Assembly (NCBI RefSeq): GCF_033958435.1
Contig: NC_134152.1
Span: 21,116,001 to 21,180,000 of the forward strand
DNA from: Carettochelys insculpta
Lineage: Eukaryota; Chordata; Testudines; Carettochelyidae
DNA length: 64,000 nucleotides
Reading direction: 5' to 3'
Shown here: in pieces, positions 53,713 through 64,000 of the stretch
Layout: each line of letters opens with the position of its first letter
How positions within the stretch are numbered: position 1 is the stretch's first letter
The notes under the pieces: model-generated
What the model saw: the letters and a program-made list of their open reading frames with translations, nothing else
Told to the model about the DNA's origin: nothing
Databases searched by the model: none
Position numbers and translations under genes: made by a program

Positions 53713-56051
53713 CTTCGACTGAGGACAAAATTTCATTTCCAGGTCTGCAGAGAGCCAATGATACAAAGTCTTCCCTTAGTGTGATATAGCCTTGCTCTGC
53801 TGCTGAGATTCCTGGAGCAGATGTGAATATAGTTTGTGCACTGCACCCTCCCCCGCAACTCCGAACTTTCACAGTGACATGCTGGGAAGGCTGGCCTCAC
53901 TCCCTCCAGTGTAATAACACAACCACCAAGAGCTTCCCAGCCCAGACTTTGCAGAGAAGCTACTACATCCCATTTTGCTGGCAGAAGTTAGTTACTTTAA
54001 ACTATTTGTTCAGAAGCTCTGGTGAGGTTTTAGAAAGCAGGCGTGCACACCTCCGGGTAGCAACCCTTCAAATATTAGCTTCTCTATTCAAGCAAATCAC
54101 ATTCCTTGGCTGCTTCCTGAGACATTTTCTTTCTATTGACTTATCGGTGTTTTATGCCCCTACTAGCACTGCCTAGCAGAAGTATGAGAGGTACTTTTTG
54201 GCAATACAGTCCTACATTCTGGAGCGGCAGAACTGAGAATGCGACATAATTGGTTAGGCCTTACGGGTCAGCACTGCAAAAGTGTGTATATTTCACATGG
54301 TGTACAGACAAGTCACAACTTCAACTCGCCAACAATTTATAAACGGCAGGGGAAGTCAGTGCTAATGTCAGCTGAAGGGGTCCATGACAGGCAGCCATGG
54401 AGATAGAGGCCGGCTAATTTAATCGAAGACACTGCAAATTCTCCCAGCCTAGTGAATCCCAGCCCCCTATGAACCCTCTGGCATACCACGCCACTGAAAT
54501 CAGTAGATTTCTGCATGCGGGCAGTGCATCTACATTTGATATGTTTAATTAAAAAAAAATTAGTCCTAAATTTTATGAACCATTTCTGAGTGCTTTCAGC
54601 TCCACACAGATGTTAGAGCCTCACCTGTCTGTGCCTGCAATAATGCAGACAGCTATGTGCTGAGCCATGGCATGGTCCAAGCCTACACCTCTGTTTGGCC
54701 TCCTGCCTGAAACGTTTGAGAGGTGAATGCAAGAGCCAACGGGTTATTATAAAGGAATTACATTCATAGTGAAAGGCGAGTGAAGTGCCCAAGGGCTGCC
54801 CCTGACCATTCTAACTGGCAGCGGAACAAACACCGGGAGGCCCCAGGTTTCCCAGCACAACATAGGTAAGTACTTCAGAAGACAAGAGGGGTATTTCTCC
54901 CTCTGAAATGGAGATACATAAAGAAAACAGAAACCAACCATCAGCTCGCACTTCCTTTAATTCCATTATTTGTTTACTTTCACATGGACTCTGTACACGA
55001 AGCCGCAAGACTCGTGCATTTTGGGCTGATGTAGCAGTTTTGATAGCCAAAGAGATGAAAATGTCAGTTCATGGAACCAATTTTGCAACTGGTTGACCTC
55101 TATGGGCCTGATCTGAAGCCCTCTGGCGTTCGATTCCTGACGTGTTTTGGATCCGAACCTATCTTCAGTTCAAATTCTCCTCCCACAGCAGATTTACATC
55201 AGTGTAATGCCATTGACTTTAGTGGAGATAGTCATGATTGATCCAGGTAAGCAGGAAAACTCTCTGTGCTGCTGTGCTCCCAAAGAGGCGGGGCGTAGCC
55301 TATAAGAATATGTGTATTGGAGTTATCGCTTGTAAGTCTACATGTAGTTTATTTATTTTCCTTAATGCCGTTGTTTATTTCTACCTTAGCAGTAATGCCA
55401 GAGGCCTACAGGTATGATAGTCTGTAAGGTTAGCTTTCAGTGCTTCTTTATATATGTAGGTAGGTATTAGTATACAGAAATTTCCAGAGATATACTTTAG
55501 TAAGCGTGAACATGCCTGACTTTCCAGCTTGGCTATTTTAACCACAAAAGGACCAATATACTTAAGATGGCACTTATCTTGTGTGGTATCAGCAGAGGAC
55601 AAAATACGATGGCCCTGTTAGACTGGTCATCCTGTTTATAGTATAGTAGAAATAAGAGTCACTAAGAGTCATCAGGTGGTATTTCTTGCCCATTTTAGGA
55701 ATATGTTTACAAGGCTGCAAAAGTGGCATCTTATTCAAAGGGACATCTTAACTTAATCCCCAATCAGACGTGCATACTCTCAAAATCTTAGGGCATGGCA
55801 ATATAACTTTGGAGGCTGGGCTGGAGTGATGCAAAGAAGCCAATAACACCCCACAGCCGATAGCATGAGGGAAGAATTCTCTAAGGTTTTCTAAATACTA
55901 CTTCTCTCCTACTCATACTAGTCTTTCTTTAAATCTTAAACATTTCTTCTACTATAATACTCTTACCTCTCAGCACTAGCCAAGTGGAGCTGGTCCGTCA
56001 ACCGCTCAGGTTCTCAGGCATATGGAGCATGGGTATGCTATTATACTAGAC
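53713..56051. other. Upstream region of CLEC19A
   Basis: This must contain the CLEC19A 5' UTR and promoter. I see no CpG island and no strong TATA box. A weak minus-strand CTATATT lies at about 53824-53830. No further coding exon was recognised. Confidence 0.4.
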
Positions 56052-56869
56052 CAGGGGTCTGCAACCAAAATAGTGAGAAGAGCCATTTTTTCAAATTCAG
56101 TTACAAAATCAATACTTCAAGATCTGCAATGCAATAATGTTCAACTGTACTTTTTGTAACCCCTATTTTAAGAACAGTGCACACACAATGATTTTCATCA
56201 GTTAGGGTGCATCTACACTAAGAATTAACTTCAAAGTTAACTTTGAAGTTAGGCACTACATTAAAGTAGCCTGCAGAGAGTCTACACACATTTTTCGCTG
56301 ACTTTGAAGTTAACTTTGAAGTAGGGGGCCCAACTTCGAAGTCCTTTCTCCATTCCCAGGACAGGAGTAGTACCTACTTTGAAGTTTTACTTCGAAGTAA
56401 GCAACTGTGAAGTTATTTTTGCAGTGTAGACACAACCTTAGAAAGTCTAAGTTACTTTCACCCCCATCCCCTGGCTTAACCCCTCACAGCCCCAAACCCA
56501 GGATTCACCTCCAGCTGTGCACACTGCTCCTCCCCCGCACCGCACCGCCTCCTTCTCGGTGGGGCTGCGCAGCTCCAGCAGGGCAGACTGGCCACCTCTC
56601 CCCGCAGCTCTCCTGCTCACCTCCCTCACCTGCAGTGCAGGCGCCTCCCTGCCCTGCCACATTGAAATAACAGAACTCAATTTGACTGGTTTAATGGTTG
56701 GATCCCTCCACCGCCCTGCTGGCTGTTAAACCAATTACATTGAGTTCCCTTCTTGCAGTGGCAGCAGGCAGGGAGCTGTGAGAGGAGTCAATGGTGGCAG
56801 CCCCAAGAGCTGCAAGTGACTCCTTAAGGAGCTGCACGTGGCTCCGGAGCCACAGGTTGCTGACCCCTG
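56052..56869. mobile_element. hAT-type element interrupted by a Harbinger-type MITE
   Basis: The left end CAGGGGTCTGCAACC and right end GGTTGCTGACCCCTG are inverted repeats typical of a hAT family. The flanking octamers TACTAGAC and AACGAGGC match at 5 of 8 bases. A separate MITE (56205-56437) with its own TTA duplication is nested inside. No transposase remains. Confidence 0.78.
56205..56437. mobile_element. Nested MITE with TSD TTA
   Basis: It begins GGGTGCATCTACACTA and ends GCAGTGTAGACACAACC. TTA flanks both sides (56202-56204 and 56438-56440), the canonical PIF/Harbinger target. AACTTTGAAGTT palindromes fill the interior. Confidence 0.82.
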
Positions 56870-57351
56870 AACGAGGCATATATGGGACTGCATGCTCAAA
56901 CTGCCTTTAAGTAACTAACGAGAATGATCTAATCTGTATGTGATCACTATTTCAAACATTTGTGTGACATTCCACTACCAACTGTGATAAAATTGTACTG
57001 CTATGACATTGTCTGCAGTGGCTGTGTGATTACTGCAGGTCCCGAGACCTACCGCCAGACTCAGAGCTCTTTTAGCACTTAATAACTGTAGTCCCGGGTA
57101 GAGGGTGAACCCAGAGGGTCTTAGATTGGTGAGCTGTTACCCAAATTCATATTCCTGCCCAGATTCCTAAATACCATCAACAGGGGCGTCAGGCAGAAGG
57201 GGTGGTGCTGGGGTGGAAGGGATGGGGCCCAGGGCAGCCAACCTAGATCGCTGCGCAGCCCACAGCTCCCTCAACTGCCTGCAGCGTGCCATGTGGTACA
57301 CCAGCGGCCATTTAAATGGCCCAGGACCCCAAGTGCCACTGCTGTTGCCAA
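56870..57351. other. Intergenic, no recognisable gene
   Basis: Sequence between the hAT element and a SINE. A GGGGCCCAGGGCAGCC-like repeat piece occurs near 57180-57330. Confidence 0.4.
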
Positions 57352-57478
57352 GTATCAGAGGGGTAGCCGTGTTAGTCTGGATCTGTAAAAGCAACAAGGG
57401 GTCCTGTGGCACCTTATAAACAGAAATGTGTGAGCATAAGCTTTCGTGGGCAAACACCCACTTCGTCAGATGCAGGTG
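57352..57478 (+). repeat. SINE (CAGAGGGGTAGCCGTGTTAG family)
   Basis: TATCAGAGGGGTAGCCGTGT TAGTCTGGATC, GGTCCTGTGGCACCTTATAA, then GAGCATAAGCTTTCGTGGGC and CCCACTTCGTCAGATGCA give the full order of this well-known SINE type. It lies just beyond the SYT17 3' UTR. Confidence 0.78.
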
Positions 57479-57689
57479 CTGTTGCCAGAAGCTCCAGGCG
57501 CTTTTGAATCGCAATACCTGGAGGCAGTTGCTTCTTTCGTCCCCACTGTCAGCCAGCCTGCAGGTAAGTGAAAAGGAAATCAGAGCCAACAACTTGGCCC
57601 TTCCTTTTGTTGGGCAAAGAACACAACTGGCTGAATCGGACAGCGAAGCAGAGCTGGGATAATAAGTACCCATCAGTATACATGGCACA

Positions 57690-58789
57690 AATAAATAGAT
57701 CTTTATTTCCAATAAATATACACTCTTCATCATATCAGACAATGTGCCGTGAAAAATGTACAGAAGCACCCAACTGAACAGACAGCTTGACTTGCAGCTA
57801 AAATTCACTCAGTAGTTTGAGAAACTACCTTGGATAGTACATAAAACACAGAAAGACCCACTGCAGCCCATTAAGAAATGAATTAAAACTCTGTGTTTTT
57901 CTTACCTTCAAAAGCTCCCAAACCAAGTTCCTTTCCACACCATAAGAAACACCTTTAAAAGTTCACCATGGCTTTTCTAGAATACACTTTATTTTAAAGG
58001 TTTATTTTGCTATATCAGACACTATATACACAGATTGCTATATTAGATCGGCAGGGTCTCATCAGTGACATAACATTAGCTCCATGTTATACATGGTTGT
58101 ATGTGAGGGTCTGTGTGTGTAACACTGCACATGCACATACACAAACACATACACACACCCAGACACACAAAGGCACACAGACAAACAGGAGATTAATTTT
58201 ATTGAACTAGTACAAAGACAAAACTGGAGTTAGAAGTGATTGTACCACATGTTCTATCATTTAAAAAAAATCAAACACTCTGATTTACAGCATACACTAA
58301 AGAGAACACACAGGTACTTACATCTCCAATAAAATGAGTCATGGATAGGTACTGTATGAGTAGCAGAGGCAACTCAAAAAGTGGCTGGTTAACTCAGGAT
58401 CTCCATGGCAGGATCATATAATCTGCTCAGCAATACGCTGGTGCAAGTAAAGAATGTTTCTGTGCCTATAGTGACCTTTTGAATAGTCTCCATTGTACCC
58501 TACATGGATTAAAAACAGTGGTGTGGATACAGCAGATAATGCAATTCCTAACAGGTCCAACAGACCGCATTCGTAGTGGCCCGGTAAAAACAATGGGCAT
58601 ATCAACAAGTGACACGTGGTTTGCGGTATGAAGGTTCACTGAGGCACATAGGCTAACGCAGCCAGTTTGTTACCAGCAGCTGTAATAGTTCCTTTCAGTT
58701 CCATGGAGATGGCATGGGAGCATGTTTAGGTTTGATCTTTTTTCCCCCTCAGTTATTTGCTTGCTTGTGTTGGTGACTGAGTACCATTC
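57690..58789 (-). other. SYT17: Probable SYT17 3' UTR
   Basis: About 1.1 kb of non-repetitive, AT-rich sequence follows the SYT17 stop on the minus strand. Minus-strand AATAAA signals occur at 58001-58006, 57988-57993 and 57702-57707. A CA-rich tract lies at about 58120-58185. The 3' end is inferred from the signals and from the repeat that begins just beyond. Confidence 0.5.
57702..57707 (-). terminator. SYT17: Candidate distal polyadenylation signal of SYT17
   Basis: TTTATT on the plus strand reads AATAAA on the minus strand, about 1.08 kb after the SYT17 stop. Two proximal alternatives exist at 57988-58006. Confidence 0.4.
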
Positions 58790-58986
58790 TCATGTCACCT
58801 CAAGAGATGCTGGAGAGACGCGATCGCACTCAGCCCTGGACCGCAGGCTGTGCCATTGTTCCACGGCTGTCCGATGGGAATTGAGCATTCGACGCCAATG
58901 GTTCGACTCTGGTGAGCCTGTTGAATACTGACCGATAACGATCCTTCCAATAAAGTCATTGCTGCTCTTCACGTTGTGGCCATAAA
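58790..58986 (-). CDS. SYT17: Synaptotagmin-17, last coding exon (partial gene)
   Basis: After acceptor TTTCTTCAG the exon starts at 58986 in phase 1 and encodes YGHNVKSSNDFIGRIVIGQY, then SPESNHWRRMLNSH and EQWHSLRSRAECDRVSPASL, then EVT and TGA (58792-58790). This is the C-terminal end of the second C2 domain (C2B) of a synaptotagmin, including the conserved WHxL motif. The tail after WHSL fits synaptotagmin-17 (B/K protein), a C2-domain protein with a role in membrane traffic and without the usual transmembrane anchor. Earlier exons lie beyond the window at higher coordinates. CLEC19A follows on the same strand, as in human. Confidence 0.93.
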
Positions 58987-59187
58987 CTGAAGAAACAGAA
59001 ATGAAAACGGATCAAGATCAACATCTACAACCATCCCCATCACATCTGTAGACAGCCACCCTTCTCGCCGTTCCTAGCTCCACATTTGTTGAGTCCAAGC
59101 AGCAGCAGCAGCAGCAGGACAGAAATCCCACCAGGCAGCTGGGACCATTTTAAGATCCAAAGGACCATTTCAGTCAGATTTGTATAA
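58987..59187. other. SYT17 last intron, 3' end
   Basis: Intronic sequence next to the acceptor, with a (CAG)n tract at about 59099-59118. Confidence 0.5.
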
Positions 59188-59640
59188 GAATCATAGAATC
59201 ATAGAACAATAGAGCTGGAAGAGACCTAAAAAAGCCATCAAGTCCAGCCCCCTGCCCTAAGCAGGACTAAACCCATCCGATCAGCCCAGCCAGGGCTTTG
59301 TCAAGGCAAGACTTAAACACCTCCAGGGATGGAGACTCCACTACTTCCCTGGTTAGACCATTCCAATGCTTCACCACCCTCCTAGTGAAAAATTTTTCCT
59401 AATGTTCAACCTGGACCTTCCCAACCGCAACTTGAGACCATCGTTCCGTGTTCTGCCATCTGTGACCACTGTGAACAGCCTCTCTCCAGCCTCTTTGCAA
59501 CCTCCCTTCAGTAAGCTGAAGGCTGTTATCAAGTCCCCACTCAGTCTTCTCTTCTGCAGACTAAACAGTCCCAAGTCCCTCAACCTTTCTTCATAGGTCA
59601 TATGCTCCAGCCCCCTAATTATTTTGGTCGCTAGTTTAGG
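59188..59640 (-). mobile_element. CR1 LINE 3' end with C-terminal RT/ORF2 remnant
   Basis: The element lies on the minus strand. The plus strand shows AGAATCATAGAATCATAGAA repeats (the CR1 3' terminus), AGTCCAGCCCCCTGCCCTAA, then sequence that reads [20 protein letters not shown] and [20 protein letters not shown] on the minus strand, the end of CR1 ORF2. It is well preserved but 5'-truncated and lies in the SYT17 intron. Confidence 0.92.
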
Positions 59641-59954
59641 TCAGCTGCAGAGCTCATGCACCATCCAAGGACTCCTCATATTCCCACAATGAACTAACAA
59701 GGCAAAGGAAGGGAATTGTTCATAGGGAAGCTAAAGCAGTGAAAAAAAAATTGAGCACAGTAGCAAGTGGCCCTCAAGAGCGAAATCCTGGTCTCAGACT
59801 GGGGAGTTTTGCTGTTGTCTTCTGTAGGGCAAAGATTTCATCACTAGATAATAACGGGAGGCAATGCAGTAAGGGCACAACCAAGCAACCATCAAAATCA
59901 ATGGGAAAAAAAAAGACTTCTCTTGACTTGATTGGTTTTCGATGAGGCTGAGAT

Positions 59955-61563
59955 TAAGGTGACCATGTTTCCCTATACTGAATACAGGACACGTGGCAAA
60001 ATTACTTGTATTCAAGCAAGTTCAACAGCAATCAATTGTACAAACATTCAAGTTGAAAACAAATTGACAGAGCCCTTGTTAAAAAGAAACGCTTGAGGGC
60101 TCATACAGGGAAGGGTGAAACTCCCACATGTACTTGGGGAGGAGTCTCTCACACACACACACACACACACACTTCACATCACTATGTCACACTGGAAGGG
60201 GGAGAATTAACCAACACAACACTCCTAGCCCAGCACTCTCTGCCCTCCATTCCTGGCTGTGCCCCTGGGATGGACATGCTTCCCATGGGACTTGGCACAT
60301 GCCCACCCACCCCAGGTTTCTGCCAGAGATCACACTGGGATGTGTCCAGCAGCAGCCTTTCAACAATGACCCGACCTGTGACTTTGCAAAGCCCTTCTCT
60401 CTCCCACCTCCTCGCCCCACTTCTGCGTGGCTGAAAATAGTTTGTCCCTCCCTGCTGGCACAGGGTTGAAAGGCAGTTAACACCTCCAGGCTGCTGCTGG
60501 CCACCAGCGTAACCCAGATACCTCCTACTTCCCGGTTACTGAATGGGCAGCATGCATTGTGCATTAGAGCCCAGGGTACCTGACTGCAGGGGCTTCGGTG
60601 AACATGGCCAGAGAGGTGGCTCAGCAGAAGAGGGTGCCCAGGCAATGGAACAGCTCTGTGCAGCCTAGGGGCAGCTTGTGGGGGGGAGACATGGGTGAAG
60701 ATGTTGCTAAGCCCCCTGCCTGGGAGGCTGTTGTGAAGCCTGCAGGCCTGTGGCATGAATAGGCTGAAAGTTGCTTCTCCTCCCTCATCCCAAATTTAGA
60801 GCTCAGCTGTGAGGCAAAGAGGCGTCCCCCTGTCCAGTTCTATGCAGGGCTTTGGCACATGCAGAGCTGGGCTCCTCCAGGCCAGCACCCCCGGCTGGAC
60901 GCTCTTGGGCTCTCACAGGGCACCAGCCCAGCCAGAGGCAGTGTGGAAAGGAAGGTGCTGCTGGCTGGGCTGCTGGTGAGCTGAGCACTCCACCAGGGAA
61001 TGGTTCTCCACATAACACTGGGGGCGGGTTGCCCTGCCAGGGCTGAGGAGGAGCAGTAGGGATAGGAATGTGGATGAAGGGGCAAAACAGGGAGAGGGTA
61101 GCAAGGGGGGAGCATGTAAAGGGCTCATGGGTGGACAGCTGAGGGGACATGGGACGGGCTGCTACCTGGTGCCTGCCCATGTTCACCAGCCACTGCAGCT
61201 CACAGCCAGTACCAGCCAGAAGTGGGATGGGGCACAGCTGGCCAACAGGTGGCGTACAATGGAGGCTGCACTGACAGACCAGCGGAGGAAGCACCCCACA
61301 CCCTGACCCATTGTGCTGCTCCTTGCATCACTGCCAGCCTTGTACACCCATCCCCACTGTTGGCCACCGGACCTCCCACTGGTGGGAGGGAATCTGGCAA
61401 GCAGGGATCCAGCCAGCAGCAGGACCCACCAGTACTGATGGTGGGACAGGCGGTGGGAGAAAATATAGGACAATTTGCCCCTCTAAAAGAAGAAGTTGGG
61501 ACACGTGCAGGAGAGCATAAATACGAGACTGTCCCTTTAATAAGGAGACATCTGGTCACCTTG
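59955..61563. mobile_element. Non-autonomous DNA element with TAAGGTGACCA ends (hAT-like)
   Basis: The left end TAAGGTGACCATGTTTCCC and right end ACATCTGGTCACCTTG are inverted repeats resembling those at 33108-33513, which has an 8-bp TSD. Motifs GAATACAGGACA and ATATAGGACAATTTG occur just inside both ends. The 1.6-kb interior is GC-rich with no transposase frame. No matching TSD was found, so it may be composite. Confidence 0.55.
60150..60172. repeat. (CA)n microsatellite
   Basis: An uninterrupted CA dinucleotide run within the DNA element at 59955-61563. Confidence 0.9.
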
Positions 61564-61899
61564 CTAGTTAAAATTCCTTGATTCACAGGAAACAATCAGA
61601 AAGGACTAGACCGCCCAGTGGGATGTCTACAAAGGGCCAATTTTCAGTAATTATCACTAGAGCTACAAGTACTGCTAAACAACAAAGGAAGCAGAATAAA
61701 CCTAATACCTTTCTCCTTCTATTAACCTCCCTTTGTAGAGCAAACAGCCACACACAGGGACAGAAATCATAATTAAGCAATATCCTAGCAAGTGCGGAGC
61801 AATTCCATGAGACTGAATAGAGGGCACTCAGCAGCTTGTAGAACAAAGTCCACCATCAGTGCAGCAGGACAGACGACGAAGGGGGCCCGAGAAAGCCAA

Positions 61900-62115
61900 A
61901 AGCTTAATCTATACTAGCACTTTTGCTGGCAAGGTTTTGTCCGGGGAGTGGTTGGGTGACCGAAATTTCACCAACAAAAGCCCTGGTGCGGACTGTGCTA
62001 TTTTTGGCAATAGAGCTACTGCTGCTCATTGGGATTGGTTTAATTATGCGGGTGGGAATTCTCTCCCATGGGCAAAGAACAGTGAAGCAGGCACTGTGCC
62101 TCTGAAAGCTCCATA
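61900..62115. mobile_element. Short MITE (CTATACTAGCACTTTTGCTGG end)
   Basis: ATCTATACTAGCACTTTTGC at the left faces CATAGTGCAGACACAAGC at the right. Opposed AATTTCACCAACAAAAG-like and GTTTTGTCC motifs lie inside. A related piece is near 5856-5930. No clear TSD was seen. Confidence 0.5.
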
Positions 62116-62511
62116 GTGCAGACACAAGCAGAGTCAGAAGGTTCCTGGCACAGACTCAGGTAGAATATGAAGGATCAACAAAATCTCTTTAAAACTGGAT
62201 GGATTTCCAATTACCTTCAGCGTAAAGGTGCAGAACGCAATTCTTCCAGGGGCTCAATGGAGGCAGGTTACCAAGAACTGGATGCTCTGTCCCTTTCCCC
62301 TACAAGTGTCTTCTTCTGATTCTGTGTGTGATTATACTAACACCACTCTGTAAACAGTGCTAATTAACTACCTGTTTTGTTCTTAGCTGCAAGGACGGCC
62401 TTTGGCTTGCAAAATAATCAAGCCTGAAATCCTGGCTTTGCCTTTTCTGTCCTTTTCAACTAAGACACCATGCTGCCTCAGCCTGCTAATTCAGGGCCCA
62501 AGCTGGCTCCC
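62116..62511. other. SYT17 intron, no recognisable feature
   Basis: Intronic sequence between two MITEs. Confidence 0.4.
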
Positions 62512-62514
62512 AAA

Positions 62515-62882
62515 GGCTAGTGCTACACTCATCCCTCATGCTGGTAATTGATGCAAATGAGCAGTCTCGAAAATGCAAAATGGTGGCTTATTTGAATATC
62601 TGAGCATCTCCTTTGCAAATTCACAGCAGAAAACAAGCAATGAAGATATGATTCTGCCGGCAAAAAACCCACTTTGGCGGCAGCACCTTATCTCTGATTT
62701 TTCCCAGGGGTAAGGGGCTGGTGACACCAGGTTTTCGCTGACAGAACCAAATCTTCCCTACTTGTTTTCTGCTGTGGATATGCAAATGAGATGCTCAGAT
62801 ATACAAATGACATCCATTTTGCATTTTCGAGACGGCTCATTTGCATCAGCTACCAGCACAAGGGGTGACTGCAGCACTAGCC
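62515..62882. mobile_element. Foldback MITE, GGCTAGTGCT ends
   Basis: The ends GGCTAGTGCTACACTCATCC and the complement of GGGGTGACTGCAGCACTAGC C enclose arms with opposed TGCAAATGAGCAGTCTCGAA and TTTCGAGACGGCTCATTTGC segments. The triplet AAA flanks both ends (62512-62514 and 62883-62885). The ATGAGC/GCTCAT block resembles that of the other foldback MITEs here. Confidence 0.8.
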
Positions 62883-62885
62883 AAA

Positions 62886-64000
62886 GTGAATAGCAATATT
62901 GCCATTAATTTCAGCAGAACTGTGCCCTCAGCTCATGCCTCCTTATGGTGGGTCACCTCCCATTGAGAGCCGCACGTGCTCAGTTCACCCTGTTGGCATT
63001 ATTTGCTTGTTGCAACAGGAGCCAACAGAAGGAGGGGGATGGACTGAAGCAATGCTGGTCAAGGGTTGCACGTACAAAGTTCCGTCAGTGGAAAGGTGAA
63101 GTTCGCTCAGGAACCTCCAGACAGAATTCTTGACTCACCATCACCTGGGGACCAAGCTTCTGCAAGCACAGGACACAGATCTGGCCCTGGGGCACTGTTC
63201 CCTGTGGCCCTTCCCTCAGGGCAGAGATAAGCACAGCTGGAGCAGGAGATACTACTGCAAACACCAACATTATCACCCACAGCAACTCCCAGTAGAGTTC
63301 TGCCCCACCCAACAAGCCACCCCTCTAAATCCACAGCTCTCCAAATGCACGTTTTGCAGGGCAAAGCACAGAATAATGTGTCTATAATGCCAGCTCCCCC
63401 TTTCCATGATCACGAGTCAAATTTGGGCTGTACTTGTGGGGTACATCTACACAGTGCTCCATAGTGGGGTTGGGCTGACCACTGCACTTGCAGGCATCGT
63501 GTAGCCAGAGACACTCACTCTCTGTTGGCCCAAGGCATCTGGGTAAATGCCAGCTTTATTATAAAAATGCCATTGGCACCATGCTTCAACCCCATGTCCA
63601 AAACAAGCCCACGTGGGTCTTCCGGTAGGGTGTGTACACACATAGTAAACTGCTGGGAACTCACCTGGCCAAATTCTGTTTATTGAAGCGGTAAAACTCG
63701 TAGAGATAAACAACATTGAAAGGGGGATACAGCAGAGGCAGAATTGGAGCCAGTGCATTTAGCTTGGAAAGATTCAAAGCTGCTTTTATCCTACTAAAAT
63801 TCATGTATTTCAAAGCACATGCTTAAAGCACTCAGCAGTCTGCACAGGCAGGCCTAGCAGCTAGCTCCCCAAATCCCAGTAAACATACCCACTGGCGTGC
63901 AGCTGTTTTGATGTTTGTGGTGGTCGGAGCTTCTCAGGAAGCAGACATGGCAATGGCCAGACTGTTATAGTTTGTCTCAATGGAGAGTTTCACACGCTTG
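62886..64000. other. SYT17 intron to window end
   Basis: A short MITE-like piece with GGGTACATCTACACAGTGCT begins near 63438. I see no synaptotagmin C2-domain exon or other gene in this stretch. Confidence 0.45.

Noticed and set aside
57167..57808. 213-codon minus-strand open frame
   Set aside because: It spans a SINE and the distal part of the probable SYT17 3' UTR, with no domain or conserved signal.
59000..64000. Search for the preceding SYT17 C2-domain exon
   Set aside because: No minus-strand frame resembled a C2 domain. The upstream intron probably extends past the window edge.

Overview
This is a vertebrate chromosome segment, most probably from a turtle and probably a cryptodire. 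It has a spliced host gene with GT/AG introns, CR1 LINE fragments, a tRNA-derived SINE of the type known from hidden-necked turtles (reverse strand, about 2355-2541), MIR and other SINEs, hAT and Tigger-like elements, and many foldback MITEs beginning GGCTACGTCTACAC. The species cannot be fixed from the sequence alone.

Host genes. Two genes lie on the minus strand in the order and orientation known from human 16p12.3. The last coding exon of SYT17 (synaptotagmin-17) is at 58790-58986, with a probable 3' UTR running down to about 57690. About 5.1 kb further along, a complete five-exon CLEC19A gene (secreted C-type lectin-like protein, 187 codons plus stop) runs from its ATG at 53712 to its stop at 32964. 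All splice sites and phases agree, and the exons sum to 564 nt. I found no convincing host coding exon in 1-32900, the flank where TMC5 would be expected from human gene order.

Mobile DNA. The most striking content is two roughly 4.0-kb PIF/Harbinger-type DNA transposons, 14729-19140 and 34209-38223. The second lies in CLEC19A intron 4. Each carries a Myb/SANT-like gene on the plus strand and a HARBI1-like DDE nuclease gene on the minus strand, converging on an AT-rich spacer. Both copies have matching ends and 3-bp target duplications (CAT and TAT), and both are broken by different lesions. A 722-bp internal-deletion derivative (50792-51513, TSD TTG) lies in CLEC19A intron 1. Copy 1 carries a nested solo LTR, and copy 2 shows the empty site. 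Many foldback MITEs share the terminal sequence and 3-bp TSD size, so they were plausibly moved by the same enzymes.

Layout. 1-14700 holds MITEs, SINEs, an old LINE with a mutated reverse transcriptase (4214-5850), and a CCAAT-rich inverted-repeat array followed by a C-rich minisatellite (9985-10990). 14700-19140 is Harbinger copy 1. 19140-32900 is intergenic DNA with Tigger-like, MITE, LTR and SINE copies. 32964-53712 is CLEC19A with its repeat-filled introns. 53713-58789 is its upstream region, including a hAT with a nested MITE, followed by the SYT17 3' UTR. 58790-64000 is the SYT17 last exon and preceding intron, with a CR1 3' end, a 1.6-kb DNA element and a foldback MITE.

I see no prokaryotic-type system, CRISPR array or new host gene family. 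The best candidate for further work is the two-gene Harbinger family with its dependent MITEs, and a foldback element at 3229-3726 whose flanking DNA is itself duplicated in inverse orientation.
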